A stretch of DNA of 60,807 bases from SVEL01 sp045125245 (GCA_045125245.1 JBGVNF010000076.1:1-60807); one strand, 5' to 3'; positions 44,344 through 53,017 are shown, numbered from the stretch's first letter. Translations and numbers: made by a program. The notes: generated by a model from the sequence alone, not told the origin.

Positions 44344-45387
44344 ATGAGTAGGATGAATGTGTTGGGAAAATTTAAAAGGTTTATAATAATTACTATAGGG
44401 ACGATTTTAACTTTGATTGCCATAGTTATTTTGGCAGTTTATGTGTTAAGGTGTAGCGGAAAGAAGAGTTTGTATAACGAGCAAACGAATAAAGGTATGG
44501 TTTTCGAAAGTGACAGTATAAAAATGATTGATAGTAAGAAGTATGATATTGAAGTTGATGGAAAAAAATACAGATATAATAAGGATATATTAACGTTTTT
44601 AGTATTGGGAATTGATAAAAATGAAAAAGTTACACAGGCTAAAAATTGTGTATCAGGTGGACAATCAGATGGCATATTTCTTGTTGTATTGAATCCGAAT
44701 ACAAAGAAGGTGGATGTGATTGTAGTACACAGAGATACAGTGGCAGCAATTCAAGTGTATGATAAAGAAGGAAATTTTGTAAAAGAAGCTGAAGCGCAAA
44801 TATGTCTTCAACATGCATATGGAGATGGCATGCAATTAAGTAATGATAGAGCTAAAGATGCAGTTTCTAAGTTATTTTGTAACCTACCTATACATTCAGT
44901 TACATCTGTAAATATGGGAGCTATAGGACAATTGAATGATGCTATCGGAGGAGTGACGTTAGAATCGTTAGAAAGTTTTAACGTGGATGGCTGTGTATTC
45001 GAAGAAGGTAAAGAAATTACATTGATAGGTAAGAGTGCTTATTACTACACAAAATACAGAGATACAAGTGAGCATTATACAGCAGGAAAACGCCTTGATA
45101 GACAGAAACAATATTTATCCAAGGCTACAATGCAATTGATAGAAGCACTTAAAGAAAATGTAGGAGTGATTGTTGATGTTTATAATATTGGAGATGAATA
45201 TATAGTAACAGATTTGTCTGTTGATGAGATGACATATATAGGCACAGAAACTGCGAAATATTCATTTGGAAATATATATACACCGAAAGGAACAGTAGAT
45301 ACTACGATGGTATTTGAACGTTTTAATTTGAATGTGGATGAGTTTGAGAGAATGCTTGTTGATATTTTCTATGTAGAAGTAGAATAA
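44344..45387 (+). CDS. LytR-CpsA-Psr family protein
   Basis: A 347-aa protein with one N-terminal membrane helix (about 12-35) and an extracellular LCP domain. The conserved pattern shows as FLVLGID near 82, GGQSDGIFLV near 105, VVHRDT near 130, the GGV stretch AIGGVTL near 203 and YTAGKRLDRQKQYL near 240. LCP enzymes transfer glycopolymers from lipid carriers to peptidoglycan. Next to a polymerase-like protein this suggests a small glycopolymer assembly cluster. The ATG at 44344 is preferred over TTG at 44338. Confidence 0.85.
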   Translation: MSRMNVLGKFKRFIIITIGTILTLIAIVILAVYVLRCSGKKSLYNEQTNKGMVFESDSIKMIDSKKYDIEVDGKKYRYNKDILTFLVLGIDKNEKVTQAKNCVSGGQSDGIFLVVLNPNTKKVDVIVVHRDTVAAIQVYDKEGNFVKEAEAQICLQHAYGDGMQLSNDRAKDAVSKLFCNLPIHSVTSVNMGAIGQLNDAIGGVTLESLESFNVDGCVFEEGKEITLIGKSAYYYTKYRDTSEHYTAGKRLDRQKQYLSKATMQLIEALKENVGVIVDVYNIGDEYIVTDLSVDEMTYIGTETAKYSFGNIYTPKGTVDTTMVFERFNLNVDEFERMLVDIFYVEVE

Positions 45388-45432
45388 GTGTTTGAAAGCA
45401 AAAGAGGGCTATGTTTAATTGCCAAAAAATGA

Positions 45433-45461
45433 TTGCATATACGACAAAAAAATGCTATAAT
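45433..45461 (+). promoter_or_regulatory. SigmaA promoter of the surface protein gene
   Basis: TTGCAT (45433-45438), a 17-base spacer and perfect TATAAT (45456-45461) lie about 125 bases before the start, so the transcript has a fairly long leader. Confidence 0.65.
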
Positions 45462-45584
45462 ATTTATTATGATGTAGATGTGAACAAGTACATAGTAAAA
45501 GAGATTATAGGATGAAAAAATTCTGTTTTAATTGTTTTATGAGAAATGTATGAGTTCTGGTTCAAGAAAGAAAGAGGTATGTAT

Positions 45585-47858
45585 ATGAGGAGAAGTATTA
45601 AAAAAGCAGTGGCTTTTGCTTTAGCCACAGCTACAGTTGTTACTAGTTTAGGAGTAACACAGCCGGTTAAGGCGGCAGAGTATAGTGATGCCAGAGAGGT
45701 TTTGCCAATTGAATATGATTGGGCGACAGAGTTTGGAGATAGTGCGTTGTTTGTACGTAATATAGATGCGGCAAAGGATGATGAAGAAGAGAAATACTTT
45801 GTAGACGAAATTGCATTAGTGGATAAAAATGGTGAAAAAAAATTATTGGAAGTAAAGGCTGCTGATGGAAAATATAAGTATAAAAGAGTATCGCATATAT
45901 CAGGTGATTACGTAGCCTTGATTCGCGAAGATGATAGCTATGAGATTTATGCTTCTGATGGAACTTGGTTTGGGAAAGGTGAATCAAAGTATGATGAAAT
46001 TTATCCAATGTGGGATGGTAATTATTGTGTGCAGGTAGGAAATACAGCTAATATTGTTGATAAGATGGGGAAAATAATAGTTGGAAATGTCTTTGAGATG
46101 CGTGAGGATACATTTATTTGGGTATATAGTGGGTTTGAAAATTATAAAATAATTCAAGCGACTGATTGGCTTGAGGATGAAACAGTTGTTCAAGCTAAGA
46201 TTTATGATAAAAATTATAAAGAAATTAAGGGCGTTGATTTAGCATCGTCTAATTATGGTATTGTATTTGATAATAAATTGGCGGTTTACAAAGATAAAGA
46301 TGTGACAATTTATGATTCGCAATTTAAAAAAGTGGATTTTGAATTTGAATTGAAAGTTGATATGAATCCATCGGTTAGCGCTGATGTAGATAAGGTGCTT
46401 ACAGATTATGAGATTAGAAATGTATTTGATGTCTATGATAATAAAACAGGTAAGGATTTGCTGGCAATTTATACACGTGATATATATGTGAATGCATTTG
46501 GAGAGAAAGAGTATTTCGATAAAACGAGATATTTTGATCTAGACACGAATAAAGAGATATCAGAGGCAGATGTAGATAGGGATAGTATAATTGGTTGCGA
46601 GATTGAAAACACAGATTTGACTTATGATTTGAAAAACGGTTTTTATAAAATTTATTATGGAAAAGAGAAAGTAGTAGATTCAGATAGTATTTTACAGTTT
46701 ATAAAGAAGAAAAACGAAAATATATGTTCTATGTATATTCCTAGAATAATTGGAAATGCGGGAAATCTATATGTGGATATATGGGCATATGATATAAATA
46801 ATAAAAATATTGATTGTGTAGTTTTATTAGAAAAATCATCAGATTTTGCATTAGAAAAAGCGAAGTATTTTGATAAGTCAATATCAATGTCCTCTGATTG
46901 TTGTGGTGGATACATAGAATTTGAAGACGGAATAACTATAATTAACGGAAAAGAATATAAAGAAGACGTTGAAGTACAACTTATATATGCTTATGGAAAT
47001 TATGATAAAACAAAGTATTATGTGGCAACCGTTGAAAAAGATGGAAAGACAACGTCTACATTATATGATAAAAATCATAAGGAAGTATATGTTTCAAAGG
47101 ATAAAATTAGAGATATTATAGCTGATGTAAATATCATTGTTACAAAGGATGTTGAAGTAGAAGGCTATAGCTATCCAGTACGTAAGTATGGTTGTGTAAG
47201 TTTTACAAAAACATTGGTATCGAATGAAGATGTGCTAGAAGAACTAGAAGATATTGAAGAGGGCGAAAAGGTTGTGGTAGAAATCAAGAAGGATGTACCT
47301 ATGAAGGCAGAAATCTTTGAAACTATTAAGGGTAAGGATATAGAAGTAGAAGTTAAGCTTGATAATGGTATGTCATGGAATATTAACGGAAAGAATGTTG
47401 AAAGTGAAAAATTGATAGATGTTAATCTTACTGTTGATGTCGTTGAGAATGTAGTTCCAGTAGCGGCAATTGAAAAAGTTGAATTAAAAGGCGAAAAGAT
47501 TGAATTATCATTAGCACATACAGGTGATTTTGGATTTACTGCAGAACTTAAGATGAATGTAAAGCCAGAAAATGCAGGAAAGTTTGCTAATAGATTCTTC
47601 TATAATCCTGATACAAAGCAACTTGAATTCCAAGAGGCAGTAAAGATTGACGAAAAAGGAGATGCTATATTTACTTATACACATGCATCTGATTATGTAA
47701 TTATCTTGAGTGATGTGGCATATGAAGCACCAGTAAATACACAGAAGCCTGATGAAACAGTAAAACCAGGAGATATGACAAATATAGGATTATTAGTAGG
47801 ATTATTAGGTGTTGGTGCAGTAGCATTTATTTCACAAAAAAAGAAAATATATATGTAA
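45585..47858 (+). CDS. Large exported surface protein with C-terminal anchor
   Basis: A 757-aa protein of unrecognised family. Residues 1-30 are a classical signal peptide ending VKAAEYS. The bulk is acidic, Lys/Asp-rich and built from short beta-rich segments such as YEIYASDGTWFGK that resemble WG-type propeller repeats, a tentative reading. The C-terminus has KPGDMTN, a 17-residue hydrophobic helix and KKKIYM. That is a sortase-anchor layout, but the usual PKTGD/LPXTG Thr is missing. AAAGAGG fits the ATG at 45585. It probably ends up on the cell wall or membrane; the neighbours suggest envelope assembly. Confidence 0.65.
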   Translation: MRRSIKKAVAFALATATVVTSLGVTQPVKAAEYSDAREVLPIEYDWATEFGDSALFVRNIDAAKDDEEEKYFVDEIALVDKNGEKKLLEVKAADGKYKYKRVSHISGDYVALIREDDSYEIYASDGTWFGKGESKYDEIYPMWDGNYCVQVGNTANIVDKMGKIIVGNVFEMREDTFIWVYSGFENYKIIQATDWLEDETVVQAKIYDKNYKEIKGVDLASSNYGIVFDNKLAVYKDKDVTIYDSQFKKVDFEFELKVDMNPSVSADVDKVLTDYEIRNVFDVYDNKTGKDLLAIYTRDIYVNAFGEKEYFDKTRYFDLDTNKEISEADVDRDSIIGCEIENTDLTYDLKNGFYKIYYGKEKVVDSDSILQFIKKKNENICSMYIPRIIGNAGNLYVDIWAYDINNKNIDCVVLLEKSSDFALEKAKYFDKSISMSSDCCGGYIEFEDGITIINGKEYKEDVEVQLIYAYGNYDKTKYYVATVEKDGKTTSTLYDKNHKEVYVSKDKIRDIIADVNIIVTKDVEVEGYSYPVRKYGCVSFTKTLVSNEDVLEELEDIEEGEKVVVEIKKDVPMKAEIFETIKGKDIEVEVKLDNGMSWNINGKNVESEKLIDVNLTVDVVENVVPVAAIEKVELKGEKIELSLAHTGDFGFTAELKMNVKPENAGKFANRFFYNPDTKQLEFQEAVKIDEKGDAIFTYTHASDYVIILSDVAYEAPVNTQKPDETVKPGDMTNIGLLVGLLGVGAVAFISQKKKIYM

Positions 47859-47889
47859 AAGTTATTAATAAATAACAAATAAATATAGA

Positions 47890-47935
47890 GATGGTCTATT
47901 CGTAATAATATGGATAGACCATCTTGATTATTTAT
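47890..47935 (+). terminator. Rho-independent terminator
   Basis: GATGGTCTAT and ATAGACCATC form a perfect 10-bp stem with a 14-base loop, followed by a T/A-rich tail. It ends the surface-protein transcript. Confidence 0.8.
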
Positions 47936-48037
47936 TAATTAATGGAATATTAATAATGAAAATATTTGTTAAAGGTTGAAAAATTGTATTAGCTAATGTA
48001 AACTTAAACTATCAAATTTCGTGATAGGAGAAAAAAT

Positions 48038-49639
48038 ATGATAGAGAATTTTAGATTGGTTTATCCATTGGGATATGACATTGACAAAGAAGTTAAGATG
48101 AGCAACTATGAGTTTATAAAGTCGCTTCAGATTGATACATTAGTTATCCTTGTAAAAGAGAGCTATTTGGGATTTAGAAATATTTCATTGGAGGATTATT
48201 ATACAACAGATACAGAGGTTTTAGAGTACAGACTTGCTATTATGGAGGACTTAACTTCTAATACAAAGGTGTATGATGTTTTCTGTAAGGCTGTAAATAT
48301 GATTAGGAATATTCATGATATGACAAAGGCTATGAGTAGCGATTATACGGTGGAATCGGCCCTTTGCTCAGTTAGATACTTGGAGATGTATCAAGAGATA
48401 GTGGAGCATTTTGCTGTAAAACTAAAGGATGAGGATTTTAAATCGGAAGGCTTACAGATATTTAAAAAGCAGATAATGGAAATATACAATAGCGAGGAGT
48501 ATAAGAATTTATGCGAAGAGCTTACAAAGATGGAGATTCGCTTTGGAAATATCAAGAGTATAAGCCTTGGTGTAAATCTTGATGAGAATCTTCGTGTTAA
48601 AGAGGCCGGAGTTATTTCTATTGAAACTGTTCATTATAGAGAAGGCAACATTATGGATAGACTTCTTAAGAAAGATGTTAAGGAAAGCCATATTTTGATT
48701 TCGCCGTTTACAGCAGTTACAAGAGCTCTATCAAAGGAAGAGGTTATAGCTCTTAACAATGCCACAACACAGGGCTTACAGAATATTTTTGCTAAGTCGT
48801 TAAAGAACTTTGAACCACTTACACAGCAGTATTTTAGAGAGAATACATTATTCTTTGTAAATCTTTTAGATGATATAAGATTCCTTACAGCGGGAGCAAA
48901 ATTTGTGCTTTCAATGAAGGAAAAGGGAATGCCAATGTGCCGTCCTACTATTAGACCTATGAGCGATAAAAAGTGTGATTTGACAAAAGTATATAATCCT
49001 GTATTGGCTAAGAGAGAGGTTGAGAAGAGCATAGTATCTAATGCATTTACATTTGATGAAAAGGGAAGATTTTATATAGTTACTGGTCCAAATCATGGTG
49101 GTAAATCTATATTTGCATATTCTATAGGTATGGCACAAGCACTATTCCAGTTAGGTATATTTGTTCCAGCGGAAAGTGCAACTATGAGTCCTGTATCGGA
49201 GATATATACTCATTTTCCAGCATCAGATGAGAATAATTATGGCAAGGGTCGACTTGAGAGCGAATGTGCAAGACTTGGAAGTATTATGGAGGTTCTTAAG
49301 GATACAGATATGCTCCTTATGGATGAATCATTTTCAAGTACAAGTGGCTTGGAGGCTGGATATATAGCATCAGAGGTTCTCACAGGAATCGGTGCAATCG
49401 GTTGTGGTGGAATATATGTAACACATATTCATGATTTACCACAGCAGGTAGATAGCTACAATTCACATCCTATGAATAAGGGTAAGATAGATAATCTTGT
49501 AGCTCTTATGGAGAATAAAGAGGATGGAACAAGAAGCTATAAGATATCAAGAACTACACCAGATGGACTTAGCTATGCAAAGGATATCGCAGCTAGATAT
49601 GGATTGCATCTTGAAGGAATCTTGGAGAATGTGAAGTAG
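48038..49639 (+). CDS. MutS-like DNA-binding ATPase
   Basis: A 533-aa protein with only the lever/clamp-type helical region and the MutS ATPase domain (domain V). The DNA mismatch-reading domain of true MutS is missing. Walker A is TGPNHGGKS near residue 350, Walker B is MLLMDESFSST near 428 and a THIHDL segment near 467 is the H-loop. It belongs to the small clostridial MutS-related proteins whose role is unknown, possibly recombination or DNA-end handling. It is monocistronic, with TAGGAG before the ATG. Confidence 0.8.
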   Translation: MIENFRLVYPLGYDIDKEVKMSNYEFIKSLQIDTLVILVKESYLGFRNISLEDYYTTDTEVLEYRLAIMEDLTSNTKVYDVFCKAVNMIRNIHDMTKAMSSDYTVESALCSVRYLEMYQEIVEHFAVKLKDEDFKSEGLQIFKKQIMEIYNSEEYKNLCEELTKMEIRFGNIKSISLGVNLDENLRVKEAGVISIETVHYREGNIMDRLLKKDVKESHILISPFTAVTRALSKEEVIALNNATTQGLQNIFAKSLKNFEPLTQQYFRENTLFFVNLLDDIRFLTAGAKFVLSMKEKGMPMCRPTIRPMSDKKCDLTKVYNPVLAKREVEKSIVSNAFTFDEKGRFYIVTGPNHGGKSIFAYSIGMAQALFQLGIFVPAESATMSPVSEIYTHFPASDENNYGKGRLESECARLGSIMEVLKDTDMLLMDESFSSTSGLEAGYIASEVLTGIGAIGCGGIYVTHIHDLPQQVDSYNSHPMNKGKIDNLVALMENKEDGTRSYKISRTTPDGLSYAKDIAARYGLHLEGILENVK

Positions 49640-49728
49640 GGAACATGTTTGTTTCTAAATAAAGATGAGGTTGTAATAGTTTATAAGAACTCGTATCATA
49701 AAGTTAGTTATGAAAGGAGAATGATTTT

Positions 49729-49758
49729 ATGTTAAAAAGATATGTTATCGCTCAGTAG
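49729..49758 (+). CDS. Nine-residue leader-like mini-ORF
   Basis: ATG to TAG encodes MLKRYVIAQ with a strong GAAAGGAG site 9 bases before the ATG. The last codons and the stop lie within a hairpin that can also pair differently downstream, as in leader peptides of attenuators. The residues also resemble the first residues of some clostridial serine recombinases, so it might instead be the stub of a lost gene. Confidence 0.4.
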   Translation: MLKRYVIAQ

Positions 49759-49793
49759 TCTGAGCTTAAAATAAAATGAATAGTTAAGCTCAG
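49750..49793 (+). promoter_or_regulatory. Competing hairpins, attenuator-like
   Basis: GCTCAG (49750-49755) pairs with CTGAGC (49760-49765), the mini-ORF stop lying just in the loop. Alternatively CTGAGCTTAA (49760-49769) pairs perfectly with TTAAGCTCAG (49784-49793). The two hairpins share 49760-49765 and exclude each other. A translating or stalled ribosome on the mini-ORF would choose between them. The next ribosome site is about 20 bases further downstream. Confidence 0.5.
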
Positions 49794-49824
49794 ATGAATC
49801 CATACAAGCAATAGGAGGATTACA

Positions 49825-50017
49825 ATGAGCTATATAAAAGAATTGGGACAGTGAGACTAAAATAAAGCAGTATTACATAGAACGTAATCAGGAAATATGT
49901 ATTAAACATAAAGACGGTGTTTCGGTAAAAATGCTTGCTGATGAATATTCCCTTTCCATAAACAGTATACAAAGAATTATCAGAACATCTAATAAAAAGG
50001 ATAGTTCGATTTCCTAA
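49825..50017 (+). pseudogene. Small helix-turn-helix gene with a one-base frameshift
   Basis: A strong ATAGGAGG precedes ATG at 49825, but the frame stops after nine codons (MSYIKELGQ). Moving by +1 at GAA-T-TGG gives an uninterrupted frame to TAA at 50015-50017, about 63 codons, with the HTH-like segment GVSVKMLADEYSLSINSIQR. One extra T would explain the break. A programmed +1 shift is possible but less likely. This small HTH type often accompanies DUF1062 genes, and a DUF1062 gene starts 3 bases after the stop. Confidence 0.6.
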
Positions 50018-50019
50018 GT

Positions 50020-50310
50020 ATGTCTATGATAAAGGTATATCATCGCTGTGGAGGCTGCGGAAAGAAAATGGAATTCATAAACTCACAGAAATTCAGAGTC
50101 AATGCAAATGGCAATTGTGTTGATGTATGGCTTATATACAGATGTAAGAAATGTAAGCATTCCTGGAATTTGACGATTTATGAAAGAAAGAAACCTTCAA
50201 AGATACCACAGGATGAATATGAACTTTTTATGGAAAATGATATAGAGCTTGCTGCAAAATATGGAAATGATAAATATTTTTTGAAAAGAAATAATGCTGA
50301 ATTTAATTAA
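50020..50310 (+). CDS. DUF1062 protein, C-terminally shortened
   Basis: A 96-aa protein with two Cys pairs, RCGGCGKK near 9-16 and YRCKKCKHSWNL near 40-51, which look like a zinc ribbon. KFRVNANGNCVDVWLIYR and the Ser-Lys-Ile-Pro stretch KKPSKIPQDEY are typical of DUF1062. As I recall the family is roughly twice this length, so the second half is missing; the frame ends cleanly at TAA with no continuation. Function is unknown. It starts 3 bases after the frameshifted HTH frame and may be decaying with it. Confidence 0.6.
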   Translation: MSMIKVYHRCGGCGKKMEFINSQKFRVNANGNCVDVWLIYRCKKCKHSWNLTIYERKKPSKIPQDEYELFMENDIELAAKYGNDKYFLKRNNAEFN

Positions 50311-50330
50311 GAGAAATTGATAATATGAAG

Positions 50331-50370
50331 TGCTAAGCTGAGGATGATAATCTAGGACTTAGCATTTTTT
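50331..50370 (+). terminator. Rho-independent terminator
   Basis: TGCTAAG (50331-50337) and CTTAGCA (50358-50364) form the base of an imperfect stem followed by six T. It follows the DUF1062 gene. Confidence 0.75.
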
Positions 50371-50413
50371 ATAATATAGGAAAGTTCTCTGAACTTCCCA
50401 TATCATAAAAAAT

Positions 50414-50442
50414 GCTCCGCTAAGGATCGCACTGCGGCGGAG
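50414..50442 (+). repeat. 29-bp hairpin-forming direct repeat, copy 1
   Basis: An exact 29-base copy of the sequence at 51666-51694; it starts GCTCCGCTAAGG and ends GCGGCGGAG, so it folds as CTCCGC...GCGGAG. The two copies flank the Rpn-type gene. The remaining sequence from 50371 to 50749 contains a small hairpin (GGAAAGTTC-TCT-GAACTTCC at about 50379-50399) and otherwise no gene that I can support. Confidence 0.8.
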
Positions 50443-50749
50443 GTTATTGTAAATGTATATAAATTGTGCTAATATACTTTTAGCAGAATGTTTATTTTAA
50501 CAATTCTAGAGAGTAGGTTTTATGAGTCGCTTATTTTCATCTATGTTCTGCAAAATCCAATATTTATTTTAAATTTAATGCTATTTAATTTGAAGAGGTC
50601 TTGGTAGCATTATATTACGGTAGTGTCATTATTCTTTTTGTTTGTGATTAAGTTTGGAAGTGAGTCAGCTAAATTTATTTAAGCTAATATTTAGGATTAT
50701 GATGTTGTTAAAAAAATAAAAAAAGTTTATAATGGAAAGGGATGATTGT

Positions 50750-51553
50750 ATGGCTAGTGAGATGCTAGACACAAGAATGCAGGAGAATCTGCAGATTATA
50801 TCAAAACTTCGTTTATTAGATGACGATTTAATGAATTTAGTGTTTGATAAAAATATAGAAGCAACTGAATTATTATTAAATATAATCTTACAAAGGTCAG
50901 ATTTGAAAGTATTAGAGGTTGTTGCACAGAGGGAATATAAAAATTCTATGGCTGGTGGTCGGTCGATTACCATTGATATTTATGCAAGGGACAGTGATGG
51001 TAAGATTTATGATGTAGAAGTTCAGCGAGCAGACCGTGGCGCAGATTTTCATCGCGCAAGATTTCATAGTAGTATGATTGATACAAGGATGCTTAGAGGA
51101 AGTCAGAACTTTAAAGATATTCATGATTCGTATGTGATTTTTATTACAGAAAATGATATTATCGGTGAAGGATTATCGTTGTATCATATAGATAGAGTGA
51201 TTAAGGAAACGGGTGCGGATTTTGTTGACGGTTCACATATAATATATGTGAATGGAAGCTATAAAAATGACAGCGACCCGATTGGTAAGCTAATGCATGA
51301 CTTTAGATGCACAAGCCCAGCGGATATGTTTTATTCGTTGTTGGCAAAGCAAGTTAAGTATTTTAAGGAAACAGAAGGAGGTAGAAAAGTAATGTGTAAG
51401 GCAGTTGAGGAATTAGCGGAGAAGAGAGTTTTAGAAGAAAAAAAGGATAGTGCTAGAAGAATGATTAAGGGCTGTAAGCTTTCGATGGAAGAAATTGCCA
51501 AGTATGCGGGACTTCCTATTGATGTAGTAGAAGAGTTAGCTGAATCAAAATAA
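50750..51553 (+). CDS. Rpn/PD-(D/E)XK nuclease family protein
   Basis: A 267-aa protein of the recombination-promoting nuclease (transposase-31-like) family. The nuclease core shows as ITIDIYARDSDGKIYDVEVQR (about residues 74-94): Asp, then Glu-x-Gln in place of the usual E-x-K. YVIFITENDI and YVNGSY follow, typical of Rpn proteins, and the C-terminal end is a short helical tail. These proteins promote RecA-independent recombination and some act in phage defence. The start at 50750 is set by AAAGGGATG. It sits between two identical 29-bp hairpin repeats. Confidence 0.85.
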   Translation: MASEMLDTRMQENLQIISKLRLLDDDLMNLVFDKNIEATELLLNIILQRSDLKVLEVVAQREYKNSMAGGRSITIDIYARDSDGKIYDVEVQRADRGADFHRARFHSSMIDTRMLRGSQNFKDIHDSYVIFITENDIIGEGLSLYHIDRVIKETGADFVDGSHIIYVNGSYKNDSDPIGKLMHDFRCTSPADMFYSLLAKQVKYFKETEGGRKVMCKAVEELAEKRVLEEKKDSARRMIKGCKLSMEEIAKYAGLPIDVVEELAESK

Positions 51554-51585
51554 AACACAAATAAATTAAATCAAATTACTTGTCA

Positions 51586-51624
51586 TTCACCCTAGAAAAG
51601 TTTATACTACTAGGGTGAATTTTT
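51586..51624 (+). terminator. Rho-independent terminator
   Basis: TTCACCCTAG (51586-51595) and CTAGGGTGAA (51610-51619) form a perfect 10-bp stem followed by five T. It ends the Rpn-type gene. Confidence 0.9.
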
Positions 51625-51750
51625 ATTGTCTAGAAAAGTTAAAAACTTTCCTAGACAATAAGAAAGCTCCGCTAAGGATCGCACTGCGGCGGAGTGGAAG
51701 ATGTTGCTAAAGCAACTCGCCGCAGGCGGAGAATCTCGCTTGCGAGATTC
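51625..51750 (+). other. String of hairpins before the DUF1015 gene, with repeat copy 2
   Basis: Four or more hairpins follow each other in 126 bases. ATTGTCTAG pairs with CTAGACAAT at 51625-51659, with more pairing inside. The 29-bp repeat copy 2 is at 51666-51694. GTTGC/GCAAC is at 51703-51716. GAATCTCGC-TT-GCGAGATTC is at 51731-51750. The local GC content is higher than in the neighbours. The run ends 28 bases before the DUF1015 start, and could be a structured leader or a cluster of repeat units. Confidence 0.6.
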
Positions 51751-51778
51751 TATATAAAAATTACAGGAGGATTTTAAT

Positions 51779-53017
51779 ATGGCAACTGTTAGACCATTTG
51801 TCTGCGTTCGTCCAGCGTCTGATTTAGCTGACAAAATCGCAGCATTACCATATGATGTATACAATAGAGAAGAAGCATGTGAGGTAGTTAAGGATAATAA
51901 GTTATCATTCCTTAATATCGATAGAGCTGAGACACAGTTTGATTCATCAGTTGATACATATGATGAGAGAGTGTATGCAAAGGCAAAGGAGCTTCTTGAT
52001 AAGATGCAGGAAGAGGGTTCATTTATCACAGATAATGATAAGTGCTATTACATATATGAGCTTACTATGGATGGCAGAGCTCAGACAGGTTTAGTTGCAT
52101 GTTCGTCTATTGATGATTACGCAAATGGTGTGATTAAGAAGCATGAGAATACTAGAGCTGATAAAGAGGTTGATAGAATCAATCATGTAGATAAGTGTAA
52201 TGCTCAAACAGGTCCTATTTTCTTAGCTTACCGTGCAAATGCTATTATCAATGAGGTAATAGGCAAGGTAAAGAATGAGGCAGCAGTTTATGATTTTGTA
52301 TCGGATGATGGCGTTCGTCATGCTGTTTGGAAGATTGGTGCAACGGCAGATATAGAGATAATCGAGAATGAATTTAATAAGATTAATCAGATTTATATTG
52401 CTGATGGACATCATAGAGCAGCATCAGCTGTAAAGGTTGGAATGAAGAGAAGAGAGGAAAATCCAGGTTTTGATGGAACTGAGGAATTTAATTTCTTCTT
52501 ATCGGTTTTATTCCCAGATGAAGAGTTATTTATAATGCCTTACAATAGAGTTGTTAAGGATTTAAATGGTAATTCTAAGGAAGAATTCTTAGATAAGGTA
52601 TCAAAGTGCTATGATGTAAAATGTGTTGGTACTGAAGCTTATGGACCAGAGGTAAAGGGTAAGGTAGGAATGTACCTTGATGGACAGTGGTATGAGCTTA
52701 CAGCAAAGGATGAAATAAAGAGTGATGATCCAGTAGAAGGACTTGATGTATCTGTTCTTCAAAATCACATTTTATCACCAATTCTTGGAATCGGTGATCC
52801 AAGAGTTGATAAGAGAATCGACTTTATCGGTGGTATCAGAGGCTTAAAGGAACTTGAGAGACGTTGCTCACTTGATATGACAGTAGCATTTTCAATGTAT
52901 CCAACTTCTATAGAGGAGCTTTTTGATGTGGCAGATGCAGGACTTCTTATGCCACCTAAGTCGACATGGTTTGAGCCAAAGCTTAGAAGCGGACTCTTTA
53001 TCCATAAGCTTAGTTAA
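51779..53017 (+). CDS. DUF1015 family protein
   Basis: A 412-aa soluble protein of the conserved clostridial DUF1015 family. Recognisable parts are VRPFVCVRPASDLADKIAALPYDVYN at the N-terminus (a ParB/sulfiredoxin-like start), YIADGHHRAASA near 201 with its Asp-x-His-His, and SMYPTSIEELFDVADAGLLMPPKSTWFEPK at the C-terminus. In many clostridia the gene lies beside serA/serC and some relatives are serine kinases, but no serine gene is near here and I do not assign a function. AGGAGG precedes the ATG. Confidence 0.8.
   Translation: MATVRPFVCVRPASDLADKIAALPYDVYNREEACEVVKDNKLSFLNIDRAETQFDSSVDTYDERVYAKAKELLDKMQEEGSFITDNDKCYYIYELTMDGRAQTGLVACSSIDDYANGVIKKHENTRADKEVDRINHVDKCNAQTGPIFLAYRANAIINEVIGKVKNEAAVYDFVSDDGVRHAVWKIGATADIEIIENEFNKINQIYIADGHHRAASAVKVGMKRREENPGFDGTEEFNFFLSVLFPDEELFIMPYNRVVKDLNGNSKEEFLDKVSKCYDVKCVGTEAYGPEVKGKVGMYLDGQWYELTAKDEIKSDDPVEGLDVSVLQNHILSPILGIGDPRVDKRIDFIGGIRGLKELERRCSLDMTVAFSMYPTSIEELFDVADAGLLMPPKSTWFEPKLRSGLFIHKLS

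Noticed and set aside
50414..51694. The 29-bp repeats as a CRISPR array
   Set aside because: Only two copies exist, 1.25 kb apart, with a gene between them and no cas genes.
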